Assembly (NCBI GenBank): GCA_039815465.1
Contig: JBCBZG010000001.1
Coordinates: 62,001 to 126,000 of the forward strand
Origin: Shimia_B sp039815465
Lineage (GTDB): Bacteria; Pseudomonadota; Alphaproteobacteria; Rhodobacterales; Rhodobacteraceae
Direction: 5' to 3'
Length of the DNA: 64,000 bases
Shown here: positions 34,831-43,542 of the stretch, piece after piece
Layout of the letters: every line of letters starts with the position of its first letter
How positions within the stretch are numbered: position 1 is the stretch's first letter
Made by a program: the position numbers and the translations under genes
The notes under the pieces: model-generated
The model's input: the letters and a program-made list of their open reading frames with translations, nothing else
Databases searched by the model: none
What the model was told of the DNA's origin: nothing

Positions 34831-35805
34831 ATGTCGTTTTATGCCATCGAACAGGCCCCGGCCCGGCTGAACCGCTCCGAGCTCGCCGTGCCCGGCTCCC
34901 AGCCGCAAATGTTTGAAAAAGCTGCCGCATCCGACGTGGATGTCATCTTTCTCGACCTCGAAGACGCCGTTGCGCCGGATGAAAAAGAGCAGGCGCGCAA
35001 GAACATCATCGCCGCCCTCAACGACATCGACTGGGGCAAGAAAACCATGTCGGTGCGAATCAACGGGCTCGACACCCACTACATGTATCGCGACGTGGTC
35101 GACGTGGTGGAACAGGCCGGTGAGCGGCTCGACCTCATCATGATCCCCAAAGTGGGCACCGCCGCCGACGTCTACGCCGTCGATATGATGGTCACTCAGA
35201 TCGAGGATGCAAAAGGCTATTCCAAGCGCATCGGGTTCGAACACATCATCGAAACCGCCCTCGGCATGCAGAATGTGGGGGAGATCGCGGCCGCGTCCAA
35301 GCGCAACGAAAGCCTCCATTTCGGCGTGGCCGACTACGCCGCCTCCACCCGCGCGCGCACCACGATCATCGGTGGCGTGAACCCGGACTATTCCGTCCTC
35401 ACCGACCCCGCTGCTGATGGCAGCCGGGAGACGCATTGGGGCGACATGTGGCACTACGCGCTCGCACGCATGGTCGTCGCCGCGCGCGCCAACGGGCTGC
35501 GCCCGATCGACGGCCCCTTCGGTGATTTCCAGGACGCAGACGGCTACCGCGCCGCCGCCAAACGCGCCGCCGTGCTGGGTTGCGAGGGCAAATGGGCCAT
35601 CCACCCCAGCCAGATCGCGCTCGCCAACGAGGTGATGAGCCCCTCTGACGCCGAAATCGAAAAGGCCAAACGCATCCTCGCGGCCATGGCCGAAGCTGAG
35701 GCCGCAGGCAAAGGCGCCGTCAGCCTCGACGGGCGCCTGATCGACTACGCCTCCATCCGCCAGGCAGAAGTGCTGGTGGACAAGGCCAAGCAGATCGCGG
35801 GCTAA
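34831..35805 (+). CDS. mcl: L-malyl-CoA lyase (malyl-CoA/beta-methylmalyl-CoA lyase)
   Basis: A 324-residue CitE-like lyase of the Mcl type, splitting malyl-CoA into acetyl-CoA and glyoxylate. FLDLEDAVAPDEKEQAR carries the metal-binding Asp/Glu set, followed by VRINGLDT, MIPKVG and IETALGM. Mcl also works in the ethylmalonyl-CoA pathway, so it may serve both that route and the serine cycle. A GAAGGAAGGC ribosome site precedes the ATG. It is on the opposite strand to the sga operon but shares a promoter motif with it. Confidence 0.94.
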   Translation: MSFYAIEQAPARLNRSELAVPGSQPQMFEKAAASDVDVIFLDLEDAVAPDEKEQARKNIIAALNDIDWGKKTMSVRINGLDTHYMYRDVVDVVEQAGERLDLIMIPKVGTAADVYAVDMMVTQIEDAKGYSKRIGFEHIIETALGMQNVGEIAAASKRNESLHFGVADYAASTRARTTIIGGVNPDYSVLTDPAADGSRETHWGDMWHYALARMVVAARANGLRPIDGPFGDFQDADGYRAAAKRAAVLGCEGKWAIHPSQIALANEVMSPSDAEIEKAKRILAAMAEAEAAGKGAVSLDGRLIDYASIRQAEVLVDKAKQIAG

Positions 35806-35828
35806 GCCGCTTTTACAGTAGGCCGCGC

Positions 35829-35985
35829 CATCACCGGGTCGGGGTCCGGTGATCGGCAGGCGATGCTGCGCGCTTTATGGTCATAGGTTATTGCGCCGCT
35901 CATGCGGCAGACGAACACCAACCACATCACCGGGCCGCGGGACGACCCGGTGATGGCGCGGCGGGCTTCGCCCTTGATTCCGCGC
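35829..35985. repeat. Structured repeat element, copy B (three hairpins)
   Basis: Hairpin 1 has arms ATCACCGG (35830-35837) and CCGGTGAT (35846-35853). The core of about 71 bases contains CTTTATGGT and GCTCATGCGG. Hairpin 2 has perfect ten-base arms CATCACCGGG (35925-35934) and CCCGGTGATG (35946-35955). Hairpin 3 has arms GCGCGG (35956-35961) and CCGCGC (35980-35985) around GGGC-TTC-GCCC. It begins 24 bases after the mcl stop. The CACCGGG/CCCGGTG stem resembles palindromic repeats common in alphaproteobacteria. Bases 35990-36135 after it show no feature I can support. Confidence 0.75.
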
Positions 35986-36135
35986 TGGGGCGCCCCCTCC
36001 CATGCATTTGAACAACAATTGAAAAACTTCCCCTAAGCCCCGCCCAATTCCCGCCTTATTTCACAAGCACCATCACCCAACGCGCCCGACAAAAGAGGCG
36101 TCGTCGGCAGGGAGCCCAGAGAAAGAGGCAAGGCT

Positions 36136-36219
36136 ATGCAACCGACCAAAGAGGCTCCGCGAGAGCCAAAGAAAGATGAAACCCCGGTGTTCCAATTCCG
36201 CGATTGGGCCGCGCTCTAA
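36136..36219 (+). CDS. Possible small protein of 27 residues
   Basis: An ATG-started frame encodes MQPTKEAPREPKK, then DETPVFQFRDWAAL and a stop. It ends 19 bases before the TfoX-like gene. It is hydrophilic with an aromatic C-terminus. The frame is short and its only support is a plausible purine-rich ribosome site (GAGAAAGAGGC) and sensible composition. It could be a leader peptide or simply chance. Confidence 0.35.
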   Translation: MQPTKEAPREPKKDETPVFQFRDWAAL

Positions 36220-36238
36220 GGCACGGTAAACTCCGCGC

Positions 36239-36568
36239 ATGGCGTCCATCGACTCATTGCGCAACTTGGGACCCGCCAGCGTGGAACAATTCGCGCAGGC
36301 TGGCATCACGACGGCAGAAGAAATCATCGAAATGGGCGCAGACGCGGCCTATGAACGGCTCCTGCGCGCTGGGACCCGCCCGCATTTCATCAGCTATTAC
36401 GTGCTCCACATGGCCGTCCAAGGCCGCCCGTGGAACGACTGCAAAGGCCCGGAAAAGGACGCCTTGCGCGCCGCGTTCGACGCCATGAAGGCGCTCGTGA
36501 AACCCACCGACGACAGCGCAGTTGAAAAGATCCTGAACGAAATCGGCACCGGCACCCGCCGGGCATGA
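36239..36568 (+). CDS. TfoX/Sxy C-terminal domain-like protein
   Basis: A 109-residue protein matching the TfoX C-terminal helical domain: SLRNLGPASVEQFAQAGITT at the N-terminus, then IIEMGADAAYERLLRAGTRP and YYVLHMAVQGRPWNDC. This domain resembles helix-hairpin-helix folds. Stand-alone copies occur widely, and a role in competence is not established for them. It is upstream of a shared terminator that faces ndk. Confidence 0.85.
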   Translation: MASIDSLRNLGPASVEQFAQAGITTAEEIIEMGADAAYERLLRAGTRPHFISYYVLHMAVQGRPWNDCKGPEKDALRAAFDAMKALVKPTDDSAVEKILNEIGTGTRRA

Positions 36569-36571
36569 AAA

Positions 36572-36595
36572 AAGGCCGCCCCGCAGGACGGCCTT
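36572..36595. terminator. Bidirectional terminator between TfoX-like gene and ndk
   Basis: AAGGCCG (36572-36578) pairs with CGGCCTT (36589-36595) over a ten-base loop, with A-runs to the left and right (AAAAAAGG and CCCAAAAA). It lies four bases past one stop codon and 22 bases before the other, so it can serve both converging genes. Confidence 0.8.
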
Positions 36596-36617
36596 CCCAA
36601 AAATCTGCTCAGGCGAT

Positions 36618-37040
36618 TTAGCCGACCAGCTCAAGCCCGGAGAAGAAGTAAGCGATTTCCACCGCCGCCGTCTCCGGCGCGTCCGACCCGTGGACGGAGT
36701 TTTCGCCGACCGACTCAGCAAACTCAGCGCGGATCGTGCCAGGTGCCGCGTCTGCCGGGTTCGTTGCACCCATCACTTCACGGTTCTTGGCAATCGCGCC
36801 CTCGCCTTCCAGCACCTGCGCCACGATCGGAGCCGACGCCATGAATTCGCACAGCTCGTCATAGAACGGACGCTCAGCGTGGACCGCGTAGAACACGCCC
36901 GCCTGCGCTTTGGTCAGATGGATGCGCTTTTGCGCCACGATCCGCAGACCGGCCTCTTCGAACTTGGCGTTGATCGCGCCAGTCAGGTTCCGCTTGGTTG
37001 CGTCGGGTTTGATGATGGAAAACGTGCGTTCCAGGGCCAT
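36618..37040 (-). CDS. ndk: Nucleoside diphosphate kinase
   Basis: A 140-residue NDK, the standard length, transferring phosphate between nucleoside tri- and diphosphates through a phospho-histidine. MALERTFSIIKPDATKRN opens the protein and the active-site His is in ENSVHGSD near the C-terminus. The ATG at 37040 is the family start. It is a single gene between convergent and divergent neighbours. Confidence 0.97.
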   Translation of the reverse strand: MALERTFSIIKPDATKRNLTGAINAKFEEAGLRIVAQKRIHLTKAQAGVFYAVHAERPFYDELCEFMASAPIVAQVLEGEGAIAKNREVMGATNPADAAPGTIRAEFAESVGENSVHGSDAPETAAVEIAYFFSGLELVG

Positions 37041-37243
37041 GAGATGCTCCATAGGGTCAGAATTTGCGGCGCCGTATCATGGGGCCGGGCCCATGGGAAG
37101 TGCGCAGACCCCACAGAGCGGATCAAAATAGCCCACTGCCCGGGTCGGTGGGTGGGCGCCTTTCAAGCCCGGCAGGGGCCGGGCGCAGAAACAGTGCACC
37201 CTCCGGCCTTTTCTAACGGCGGGGCGCGGGCTAAAGCGGCCCT

Positions 37244-39079
37244 ATGCTGCGCATCAATGCCATCACCTACGCCGTCGAAGGGCGCCGCCTCTTCGAAGAC
37301 GCCTCCGCCACGATCCCGGCCGGCCATAAGGTTGGTCTCGTGGGCCCGAACGGCGTGGGCAAGACCACGCTCTTTCGCCTGATCCGGGGGGAGCTCGCGC
37401 TCGAATCCGGTGACATTTCCCTGCCCAAGGGCGCCCGCATCGGCGGCGTCGCGCAGGAGGCACCAGCGACGCAAACCAGCCTCCTCGACACGGTCGTGGC
37501 CGCCGACACTGAACGTGCCGCGCTGATGGCCGAGGACACCGACGATCCCGCCCGCATCGCCGACATCCAGACCCGCCTCGCCGATATCGACGCCTGGAGC
37601 GCGGAGGCCCGCGCCGCCACCATCCTCAAAGGGCTCGGCTTTGACGAACCCGACCAGCACCGCCCCTGCGCGGACTTCTCCGGCGGTTGGCGGATGCGCG
37701 TGGCCCTCGCCGCCGTTCTTTTTTCCGCCCCTGACCTTCTGCTCCTCGACGAGCCGACCAACTATCTCGACCTCGAAGGGGCGCTTTGGCTTGAAAGCTA
37801 CCTCAAGACGTATCCGCATACGGTCATCATCGTCTCCCACGACCGCAATCTGCTGAACCGAGCGGTGGGGGCGATCTTGCACCTCGATCACAAGCAGCTG
37901 ACCTTTTACCAAGGGCCGTTCGACGCCTTTGCTCAGGCGCGCGCAGCGCGGCGCGCCATGCAGGCCGCAGAAGCCAAAAAGCAGGACGCCAAGCGCGCCC
38001 ATCTGCAATCCTATGTCGACCGCTTTCGCTACAAGGCCGACAAAGCCAAGCAGGCCCAGGCGCGGATCAAAGCGCTGGAAAAGATGGACATCATCAGCGC
38101 GCCCGAAGCTGAGGCGCGCACGCGGTTCAGTTTCCCCGAACCAGAGGAGCTGTCGCCGCCCATCGTCAATCTCGACGGAGCCGCAGTGGGCTATGGCGGC
38201 GACCCGGTGCTGCAACGCCTGTCGCTCCGCATCGATCAGGACGACCGCATCGCGCTATTGGGCAAGAACGGTCAGGGCAAATCGACCCTGGCAAAGCTGT
38301 TGTCGGCCCGCCTGGCCGCGGAAAAGGGACGTGTCACCAAAGCCTCCAAACTGCGGATCGGTTATTTCGCGCAGCACCAGGTGGATGAGTTGGAGCTTGA
38401 CCGCACCCCGCTCGACCACCTGCGCGCACTGCGCCCCGACTGGCTGCCCGGTCGCCTGCGGCCGCTTTTGGCTGGTTTCGGCCTCGGCCCTGATCAGGCG
38501 GAGACTGAGGTCCGGCGGCTATCCGGGGGCCAAAAGGCGCGCCTATCGCTTTTGCTGGCTACGCTTGATGCGCCTCACATGCTCATCCTCGACGAGCCCA
38601 CAAACCACCTTGATATGGAAAGCCGGGAGGCGCTCGTGCAGGCGCTGGCCGCTTACAAAGGCGCAGTGATCCTGGTGAGCCACGATATGCACCTTCTTGG
38701 GCTTGTGGCGGACAGGCTTTGGCTCGTGTCGGACGGCACCGTCACCCCTTACGAGGATGACCTGGAGGCGTATCGCCGCTTTCTCCTCCAGGCCCCCGCA
38801 CCAAAGGTCGCTAAGCCTAAGGCCAAAAAGCCCAGCCGCGATCAGATCATTGCCCTGCGCAGCGAGGTGCGCACCGCCGAGGCGCGGGTGGAAAAGATCA
38901 CCGCGATGCAGGACAAACTGGCGCTCAAGCTCTCAGACCCCTTGCTCTACGAGGACGCGCAAGCCGGGGAGCTCGAGGTCTGGAACAAGAAATACGCTGA
39001 GATCATGGATGGCCTCGCGCGGGCGGAGGCGCTTTGGATGGCAGCGCAGGAAAAGCTGGAGGCGGCGGAGAATGCCTGA
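37244..39079 (+). CDS. ABC-F family ATPase (Uup/YheS type)
   Basis: A 611-residue soluble protein with two ABC ATPase domains and no membrane segments. Walker A loops are GPNGVGKTTL and GKNGQGKSTL; signatures are FSGGWRMR and LSGGQKARL. Each domain ends in a Walker B with LDEPTN. The linker after domain 1 (about residues 235-285) is long and basic. A C-terminal coiled coil (residues about 540-610) resembles Uup/YheS. ABC-F proteins act on ribosomes in translation. The gene overlaps the LysE gene by eight bases. Confidence 0.93.
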   Translation: MLRINAITYAVEGRRLFEDASATIPAGHKVGLVGPNGVGKTTLFRLIRGELALESGDISLPKGARIGGVAQEAPATQTSLLDTVVAADTERAALMAEDTDDPARIADIQTRLADIDAWSAEARAATILKGLGFDEPDQHRPCADFSGGWRMRVALAAVLFSAPDLLLLDEPTNYLDLEGALWLESYLKTYPHTVIIVSHDRNLLNRAVGAILHLDHKQLTFYQGPFDAFAQARAARRAMQAAEAKKQDAKRAHLQSYVDRFRYKADKAKQAQARIKALEKMDIISAPEAEARTRFSFPEPEELSPPIVNLDGAAVGYGGDPVLQRLSLRIDQDDRIALLGKNGQGKSTLAKLLSARLAAEKGRVTKASKLRIGYFAQHQVDELELDRTPLDHLRALRPDWLPGRLRPLLAGFGLGPDQAETEVRRLSGGQKARLSLLLATLDAPHMLILDEPTNHLDMESREALVQALAAYKGAVILVSHDMHLLGLVADRLWLVSDGTVTPYEDDLEAYRRFLLQAPAPKVAKPKAKKPSRDQIIALRSEVRTAEARVEKITAMQDKLALKLSDPLLYEDAQAGELEVWNKKYAEIMDGLARAEALWMAAQEKLEAAENA

Positions 39080-39698
39080 GCTCCTGATTGCGCTCGCGCC
39101 CGTCCTGTTCGGCGCAGCACTCGCGCAACTTGGGCCGGGTCCGAGCCTCCTGATCGTGGCCCAAACCGCGCTCACCCATGGGCTGCGCCCCGCGCTGAGC
39201 GCAGTGCTGGGCGTCACGCTGGGTTATGCGATCTGGGCCAGCGTTTTTGCGGCTGGGGTCGGGGTCCTTTTGGCCGCAAACCCCGGGCTCCTGATCGTGC
39301 TAAAGGCCGCGGGCGGTGCGGTGCTCCTTTTGTTGTCTTGGCAAGGCTTGCGACGCGTCAAGCAGGGCTTCGCTCCTGGGTCGCCGCCGCCTCCCCACCC
39401 GTTCCGCGCCGCGCTCTGGGTGAACCTGACCAACCCAAAGGCCGCGCTGATTTGGGCGGCAACATCGGTCTACCTGACATCCCTTGGCGGACCGGCGGTC
39501 GTCGCGGGTTCGGTCGCTATCACCTGCTCCGCCGCCGTGGTCTACGGCACCTATGCCGTGCTCTTTGCCCAAAGCGGCGCACGGCGGCTCTATGACCGGG
39601 CCGCAAACGCGGTCTCGCTGGGCTTTTCTGCGCTTTTGGGCGTGTTCGGTGCGGCGCTGCTTTTTCAAGCGGCCCGCGACGCTATGGGGAGACGGTGA
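39072..39698 (+). CDS. LysE-family amino acid exporter
   Basis: A 208-residue inner-membrane exporter of the LysE/RhtB family. GPGPSLLIVAQTALTHGLRP (partly) is the N-terminal family signature, followed by LGVTLGYAIW and NLTNPKAALIW. About six hydrophobic segments are visible. The ATG at 39072 overlaps the end of the ABC-F gene, and the next gene begins directly after the stop, so the cluster is probably co-transcribed. The exported amino acid or metabolite is unknown. Confidence 0.9.
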   Translation: MPELLIALAPVLFGAALAQLGPGPSLLIVAQTALTHGLRPALSAVLGVTLGYAIWASVFAAGVGVLLAANPGLLIVLKAAGGAVLLLLSWQGLRRVKQGFAPGSPPPPHPFRAALWVNLTNPKAALIWAATSVYLTSLGGPAVVAGSVAITCSAAVVYGTYAVLFAQSGARRLYDRAANAVSLGFSALLGVFGAALLFQAARDAMGRR

Positions 39699-40322
39699 AT
39701 GGACCCAGCAATCTTCATCACGGCCTTTGCCACGCTCTTCGTGATCATCGACCCCATCGGGCTCGCCCCTCTCTTTGTCGCGCTGACGCAAGGAATGAGC
39801 GCGCAGGAGCGTCGCGCCATCGCTGTGCGGGCCTGCATCGTGGGCTTTGGCATCCTCGCCGCCTTCGGTCTCGTTGGTGAGGCGCTTCTTGGCTTCGTGG
39901 GTATCTCTATGCCCGCGTTCCGTATCGCGGGGGGGGCGCTGTTGTTTTTGACAGCGCTCGACATGCTCTTTGAGCGGCGGCAGGAACGTCGCGACGATCA
40001 GGCCGTGGACCGGCCTGACCCGTCTGTGTTTCCGCTGGCTGTGCCGCTGATCGCGGGGCCGGGTGCGATTGCTACGATGATCCTCCTGACCGGCGAGGCG
40101 GAGGGCGACATGCTCCGCTACGGGGCCGTTTTTGCGGTTATGGCTGCGGTGGTGTTGATCTCGCTGATCTTCTTTCTGGCAGGTGGAGTGATTGAGCGGC
40201 TGCTGGGGCGGACGGGGATCAACATTGTCACGCGGCTCCTTGGGATGTTGCTGGCGGCGTTGTCTGTTCAATTTATCCTGACCGGGCTTACCGAGTCAGG
40301 CTTTGCAAGCGGCGTTCTGTGA
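39699..40322 (+). CDS. MarC family integral membrane protein
   Basis: A 207-residue membrane protein with six predicted helices. FVIIDPIGLAPLFVALT in helix 1 and IAGPGAIATMILL in helix 4 are MarC-family marks. Despite the name, a role in antibiotic resistance is not established; transport is presumed. The start codon follows the LysE stop immediately with no spacer. Confidence 0.9.
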   Translation: MDPAIFITAFATLFVIIDPIGLAPLFVALTQGMSAQERRAIAVRACIVGFGILAAFGLVGEALLGFVGISMPAFRIAGGALLFLTALDMLFERRQERRDDQAVDRPDPSVFPLAVPLIAGPGAIATMILLTGEAEGDMLRYGAVFAVMAAVVLISLIFFLAGGVIERLLGRTGINIVTRLLGMLLAALSVQFILTGLTESGFASGVL

Positions 40323-40337
40323 CCCCATATCGTGGGC

Positions 40338-40919
40338 ATGACTGGCGATAATATTGCGACCCTGCTCTTTCTACTGCTGTTGCTCACGGTGATTGGCGGC
40401 GGCTTTTTCATGGCCAACCGGCCATCGCTGGGCCAAACGGCGCGGCAGTTGGGGACCTGGGCGCTCGTGTTTCTGGGGCTCATTGTGGCCTATGGGCTGT
40501 GGGACGATGTGCAGGGCGAGTTTACGCCCGCCGCGCAGGCCGTTGTGACGGAAGAGACGATTTCGGTGCCGCGCAGCGCGGATGGTCATTTCTATCTCAC
40601 GCTCGACGTGAATGGGGCCCCAGTCGAGTTCGTGGTCGATACCGGCGCCACCGATATTGTCCTGAGCGAGGCTGACGCCCGCCGCGCCGGCATCGCGGTG
40701 GAGGATTTGGCCTTTCTCGGGCGTGCCATGACCGCCAATGGCCCAGTGGAGATCGCGCGCGTGAACCTCCAGTCGGTCCAGCTGGGAGAGTTCACCGACC
40801 GAAACGTGCGCGCCAGCGTCAACGGAGGCGATCTCGGGATTTCGCTGCTCGGAATGAGCTACCTTAGTCGGTTTGAGACGCTACAAATCCAGAACAATCG
40901 CCTAACCTTATCCCGGTAG
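40338..40919 (+). CDS. Retropepsin-like aspartic protease, TIGR02281 family
   Basis: A 193-residue membrane-anchored protein. Two hydrophobic segments (about residues 7-25 and 40-60) are followed by a periplasm-facing single-lobe aspartic protease domain with the catalytic signature FVVDTGATDIVLS. Like retroviral proteases it would be active as a dimer. Family members in alphaproteobacteria have no agreed substrate. ATG at 40338 is used; a GTG two codons earlier is possible. It is the last gene of the same-strand run from 37244. Confidence 0.88.
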   Translation: MTGDNIATLLFLLLLLTVIGGGFFMANRPSLGQTARQLGTWALVFLGLIVAYGLWDDVQGEFTPAAQAVVTEETISVPRSADGHFYLTLDVNGAPVEFVVDTGATDIVLSEADARRAGIAVEDLAFLGRAMTANGPVEIARVNLQSVQLGEFTDRNVRASVNGGDLGISLLGMSYLSRFETLQIQNNRLTLSR

Positions 40920-40932
40920 CATTGAGACGACC

Positions 40933-40952
40933 GCCCGGTGGCATTACCGGGC
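40933..40952. terminator. Hairpin between convergent protease and SDR genes
   Basis: GCCCGGT (40933-40939) pairs with ACCGGGC (40946-40952) over a six-base loop, midway between two converging stop codons. No T-run follows, so it may work with Rho. Confidence 0.5.
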
Positions 40953-40981
40953 AAAGTGGTCAAAACGCCAGCAAGGACGCC

Positions 40982-41740
40982 TTAAACGCTCCCCGCCTCA
41001 ACAAAGAAATTGTTGGCTGTACAGGCGCTTGCCGCGTCTGACGCGAGGAACAGCACCATCTCCGCCACTTCCTGCGGCTCGATGGGGTCCGGCGTGCATT
41101 GGTTGCCAAGGTGCCGTTCGAGCGCCTCTTGCGTCACCCAAAGCTCCTTTTGCCGCTCGGTCATGATCCAGCCGGGGACCACCGTGTTGACGCGAATGCG
41201 ATGCGGCCCAAGGTCGGTCGCAAAGCTGCGTGTCATGCCGTGCACGCCCGCCTTTGACGTGGTGTAGACCGGCATCCCGCCCCCTTTTTCCCACCAGGAG
41301 TTCGAGCCCATATTGATGATCGACCCACCCTGCCCCGCCGCGATCATCGCAGGTGCGCAGGCCTGGGTGGCAAAGAACATGTGACGCAGATTGGTGGCGA
41401 TCCGCTCGTCATAATACTCCGCTGTCACAGTCTCCCAGCCATGGCGGTCATCGCGGGCGGCATTGTTGACGAGCACTTTGGGCGCACCGAGCGTGGCGAT
41501 GAGGTTGGCAAACGCTTGTTTGAGAGCCGCTATGTCACGCAGATCTGCGATCTCAAAAATCGCGCCGGTTTCGGCGGCCATGGCGGCGGAACCGTCGGGA
41601 TCAAGGTCCACGAACCCCACCCGCGCGCCCTGGGCGGCAAAGCCCCGGACGAGCTCCGCCCCGATTCCCTGGGCCCCGCCCGTCAGCAACACAGTTTGGC
41701 CCACAAGGCTGGGGTAGGTGGCTCTGGGTGTGTAGGTCAT
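40982..41740 (-). CDS. Short-chain dehydrogenase/reductase
   Basis: A 252-residue classical SDR. The cofactor motif TGGAQGIG is at about residues 20-27, NNAARDD is the NNAG-like motif and the catalytic set is S (NMGSNSW), Y and K (YTTSKAG). D in GFVDLD after the second strand suggests NAD preference. Similar proteins act on sugars or polyols, but the substrate cannot be named. It is a lone gene. Confidence 0.9.
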   Translation of the reverse strand: MTYTPRATYPSLVGQTVLLTGGAQGIGAELVRGFAAQGARVGFVDLDPDGSAAMAAETGAIFEIADLRDIAALKQAFANLIATLGAPKVLVNNAARDDRHGWETVTAEYYDERIATNLRHMFFATQACAPAMIAAGQGGSIINMGSNSWWEKGGGMPVYTTSKAGVHGMTRSFATDLGPHRIRVNTVVPGWIMTERQKELWVTQEALERHLGNQCTPDPIEPQEVAEMVLFLASDAASACTANNFFVEAGSV

Positions 41741-41800
41741 GGGCGTGCTCCGTCAGGGTGGTTGGTCAGAGCTAACCGCACCGTCGCCGATGGCAAGCCC

Positions 41801-42799
41801 TTAGGAGCCCAGCATCCACACGCCGTCTGGCCAAAACGCGTGATAGGCAAAGGCGAACATGACGTCGTGAGGCAGGTTTTCGCCCGTCGCGGCGTCAAAA
41901 ACGCGCACGGTGCCCACATCGCGGGCGTCTGCGATAGTGCGCGCGTCAAGGGCGCTCGCCTGCCCCGCGACCCAAGTGATGCGCACGCCGTGCTCCGTCA
42001 CCTCGCCCAGTTCGGAAAGCCGCGTCATGGGCCAGGCCCTGTCGCCCACGCGCACGACGCGCAAGAGCGGGTGAATGCCGTGGGGTGGATTTTCGCCGCT
42101 ATAAAGGAAAGGACGGTTTGAGGTGTCGTAATTCACGTAAGGGTTCGCGCCATAGGGTCGCCGGTGCCCGGTGGGCTCGTTCATCACCGCGCCGTCCGGG
42201 TTGCGGGCCGTAAACTCCGCCCAGCTTTCCATCCAAGTGGGCAGTTTTGTTAGGGACACCCCCGTCATCTCCCCCACGATGCCCTGGCCCACGGCCTGTT
42301 GCCACCAGCTTTGGGTTTCGCGGTCAAACATCACCATGTCGGAGTTGCGCAACTTGCCAGAGACACCGAAAGTTAGCACTTGATCTCCCACGCGGCGGTC
42401 AAACGTGATGCCAGAGTTGCAGAGCGGGCAGAACGTGACCGCCACCGGCACCCCACCCACGACATCGTTCACGATCTCGTGCCAGGTCAAGTAGCGGATC
42501 GGGTAAGCCCGCGGCACTTCTCCGTCCATCTCCAAGGTTATGACAGGCTCACGCGGACCAATGCGCGTTTCCTCGGCAGCCGCGATAAAGTTCGGCCCGT
42601 CAATGGCCGGAATGCCGTCTTTTGGGGGACCGCCGGACATGATTTCGGCCCAGCTGTCGATGTTGTTCTGGGCAAAGTCGGTCTCGCCCCACTCCACCGA
42701 CCAAAACTGCGGGATCGCATCTGGCGCGGCCTGTGCGCCCGCCAGCATTGGCGCAAAACCCAACGCGGCGACCGCGAGCATTCGAACAGTGTGACGCAT
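41801..42799 (-). CDS. DUF3179 exported protein
   Basis: A 332-residue protein with a signal peptide (cleavage after about residue 24, MLAGAQA). The DUF3179 core includes YPIRYLTWHEIVND, VTFCPLCNSGITFDR, GVSGKLRNSDMVMFDRET, ESWW-like QSWWQQ and FAYHAFWPD. The CPLC motif with surrounding His/Asp residues suggests a metal or redox site, but the function of the family is unknown. A typical ribosome site (GGGAGGTTGCC) precedes the ATG. Confidence 0.9.
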   Translation of the reverse strand: MRHTVRMLAVAALGFAPMLAGAQAAPDAIPQFWSVEWGETDFAQNNIDSWAEIMSGGPPKDGIPAIDGPNFIAAAEETRIGPREPVITLEMDGEVPRAYPIRYLTWHEIVNDVVGGVPVAVTFCPLCNSGITFDRRVGDQVLTFGVSGKLRNSDMVMFDRETQSWWQQAVGQGIVGEMTGVSLTKLPTWMESWAEFTARNPDGAVMNEPTGHRRPYGANPYVNYDTSNRPFLYSGENPPHGIHPLLRVVRVGDRAWPMTRLSELGEVTEHGVRITWVAGQASALDARTIADARDVGTVRVFDAATGENLPHDVMFAFAYHAFWPDGVWMLGS

Positions 42800-42908
42800 G
42801 GCAACCTCCCAAGATGTACCACCGTTGGTGGCATCCTAAAAGCTCTGCGCCTAGCCCCCCACACGCTGATGTGAGGGACTGGCAATCCCACGACGCAACC
42901 CGCGATGG

Positions 42909-42955
42909 AAAATCCTTTCGAAGGATTTTGCCAAGACTTTTTGAAAAAGTCTTGG
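42909..42955. terminator. Two tandem perfect palindromes downstream of the cyclophilin pair
   Basis: AAAATCCTT/AAGGATTTT (42909-42917 with 42921-42929) is followed by a 12-pair palindrome with a one-base loop (42931-42942 with 42944-42955; CCAAGAC and T5/A5). They lie just beyond the stop of the leftward cyclophilin operon and have the T-run inside the stem. The second has the same geometry as the hairpin at 46341-46365, so it is probably a dispersed terminator-like repeat. Confidence 0.7.
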
Positions 42956-42966
42956 CTCGCTGAGGA

Positions 42967-43542
42967 TTACTCGGTCACGCGGACGGCGGACATATGGTCA
43001 GGCTCGCCCGTGACCTGGAAGGTGGAGCTATCGCCGCGCTTGATATCGTCGAGCACGGTGAGCCCGTCCGTCACCTGCCCCACCACGGTGTATTGCCCGT
43101 TCAGGAACGCGCCTTCGGCAAACATGATAAAGAATTGGCTGTTTGCACTGTCGGGGCTTTGGCTGCGGGCCATGCCCACGACGCCGCGTTCAAACGGGGT
43201 GTCAGAAAATTCCGCATCGATATTGCCCAAATCCGAGCCGCCCGTGCCGTAGCGGCGCGCAGCGCCCGACCGGACGGCGCTTTGCCAGTCGTCGGCCACG
43301 GTGGCGTTTTCGCCGTCTCCGGTTTGCGCCATGAACCCGTCGATCACGCGGTGGAAGTAGACGCCGTCGTAAAACCCGTCTGCGGCCAGCGCCGTGATTT
43401 GGGCCACGTGGTTCGGTGCGATGTCTTCAAAGAGATCGATCGTAATCGTCCCCTGCGTATGGGTGCCCGCCACATCGATCTCGAGCCCTGCCCCAAAAGC
43501 AGGACCCGCAGCAAGGGCCGCGATCAGCGCTGCACTACGCAT
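42967..43542 (-). CDS. Periplasmic peptidyl-prolyl cis-trans isomerase, cyclophilin type
   Basis: A 191-residue cyclophilin with a signal peptide (residues 1-18, ending GPAFGAG). The cyclophilin core follows with FHRVIDGFMAQTGDGE, the MARSQSPDSANSQFFI segment and NGQYTVVGQV. It catalyses proline isomerisation in exported proteins. Its start overlaps the end of the cytoplasmic cyclophilin gene by eight bases; the two look like a tandem duplication with different localisation. Confidence 0.93.
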   Translation of the reverse strand: MRSAALIAALAAGPAFGAGLEIDVAGTHTQGTITIDLFEDIAPNHVAQITALAADGFYDGVYFHRVIDGFMAQTGDGENATVADDWQSAVRSGAARRYGTGGSDLGNIDAEFSDTPFERGVVGMARSQSPDSANSQFFIMFAEGAFLNGQYTVVGQVTDGLTVLDDIKRGDSSTFQVTGEPDHMSAVRVTE

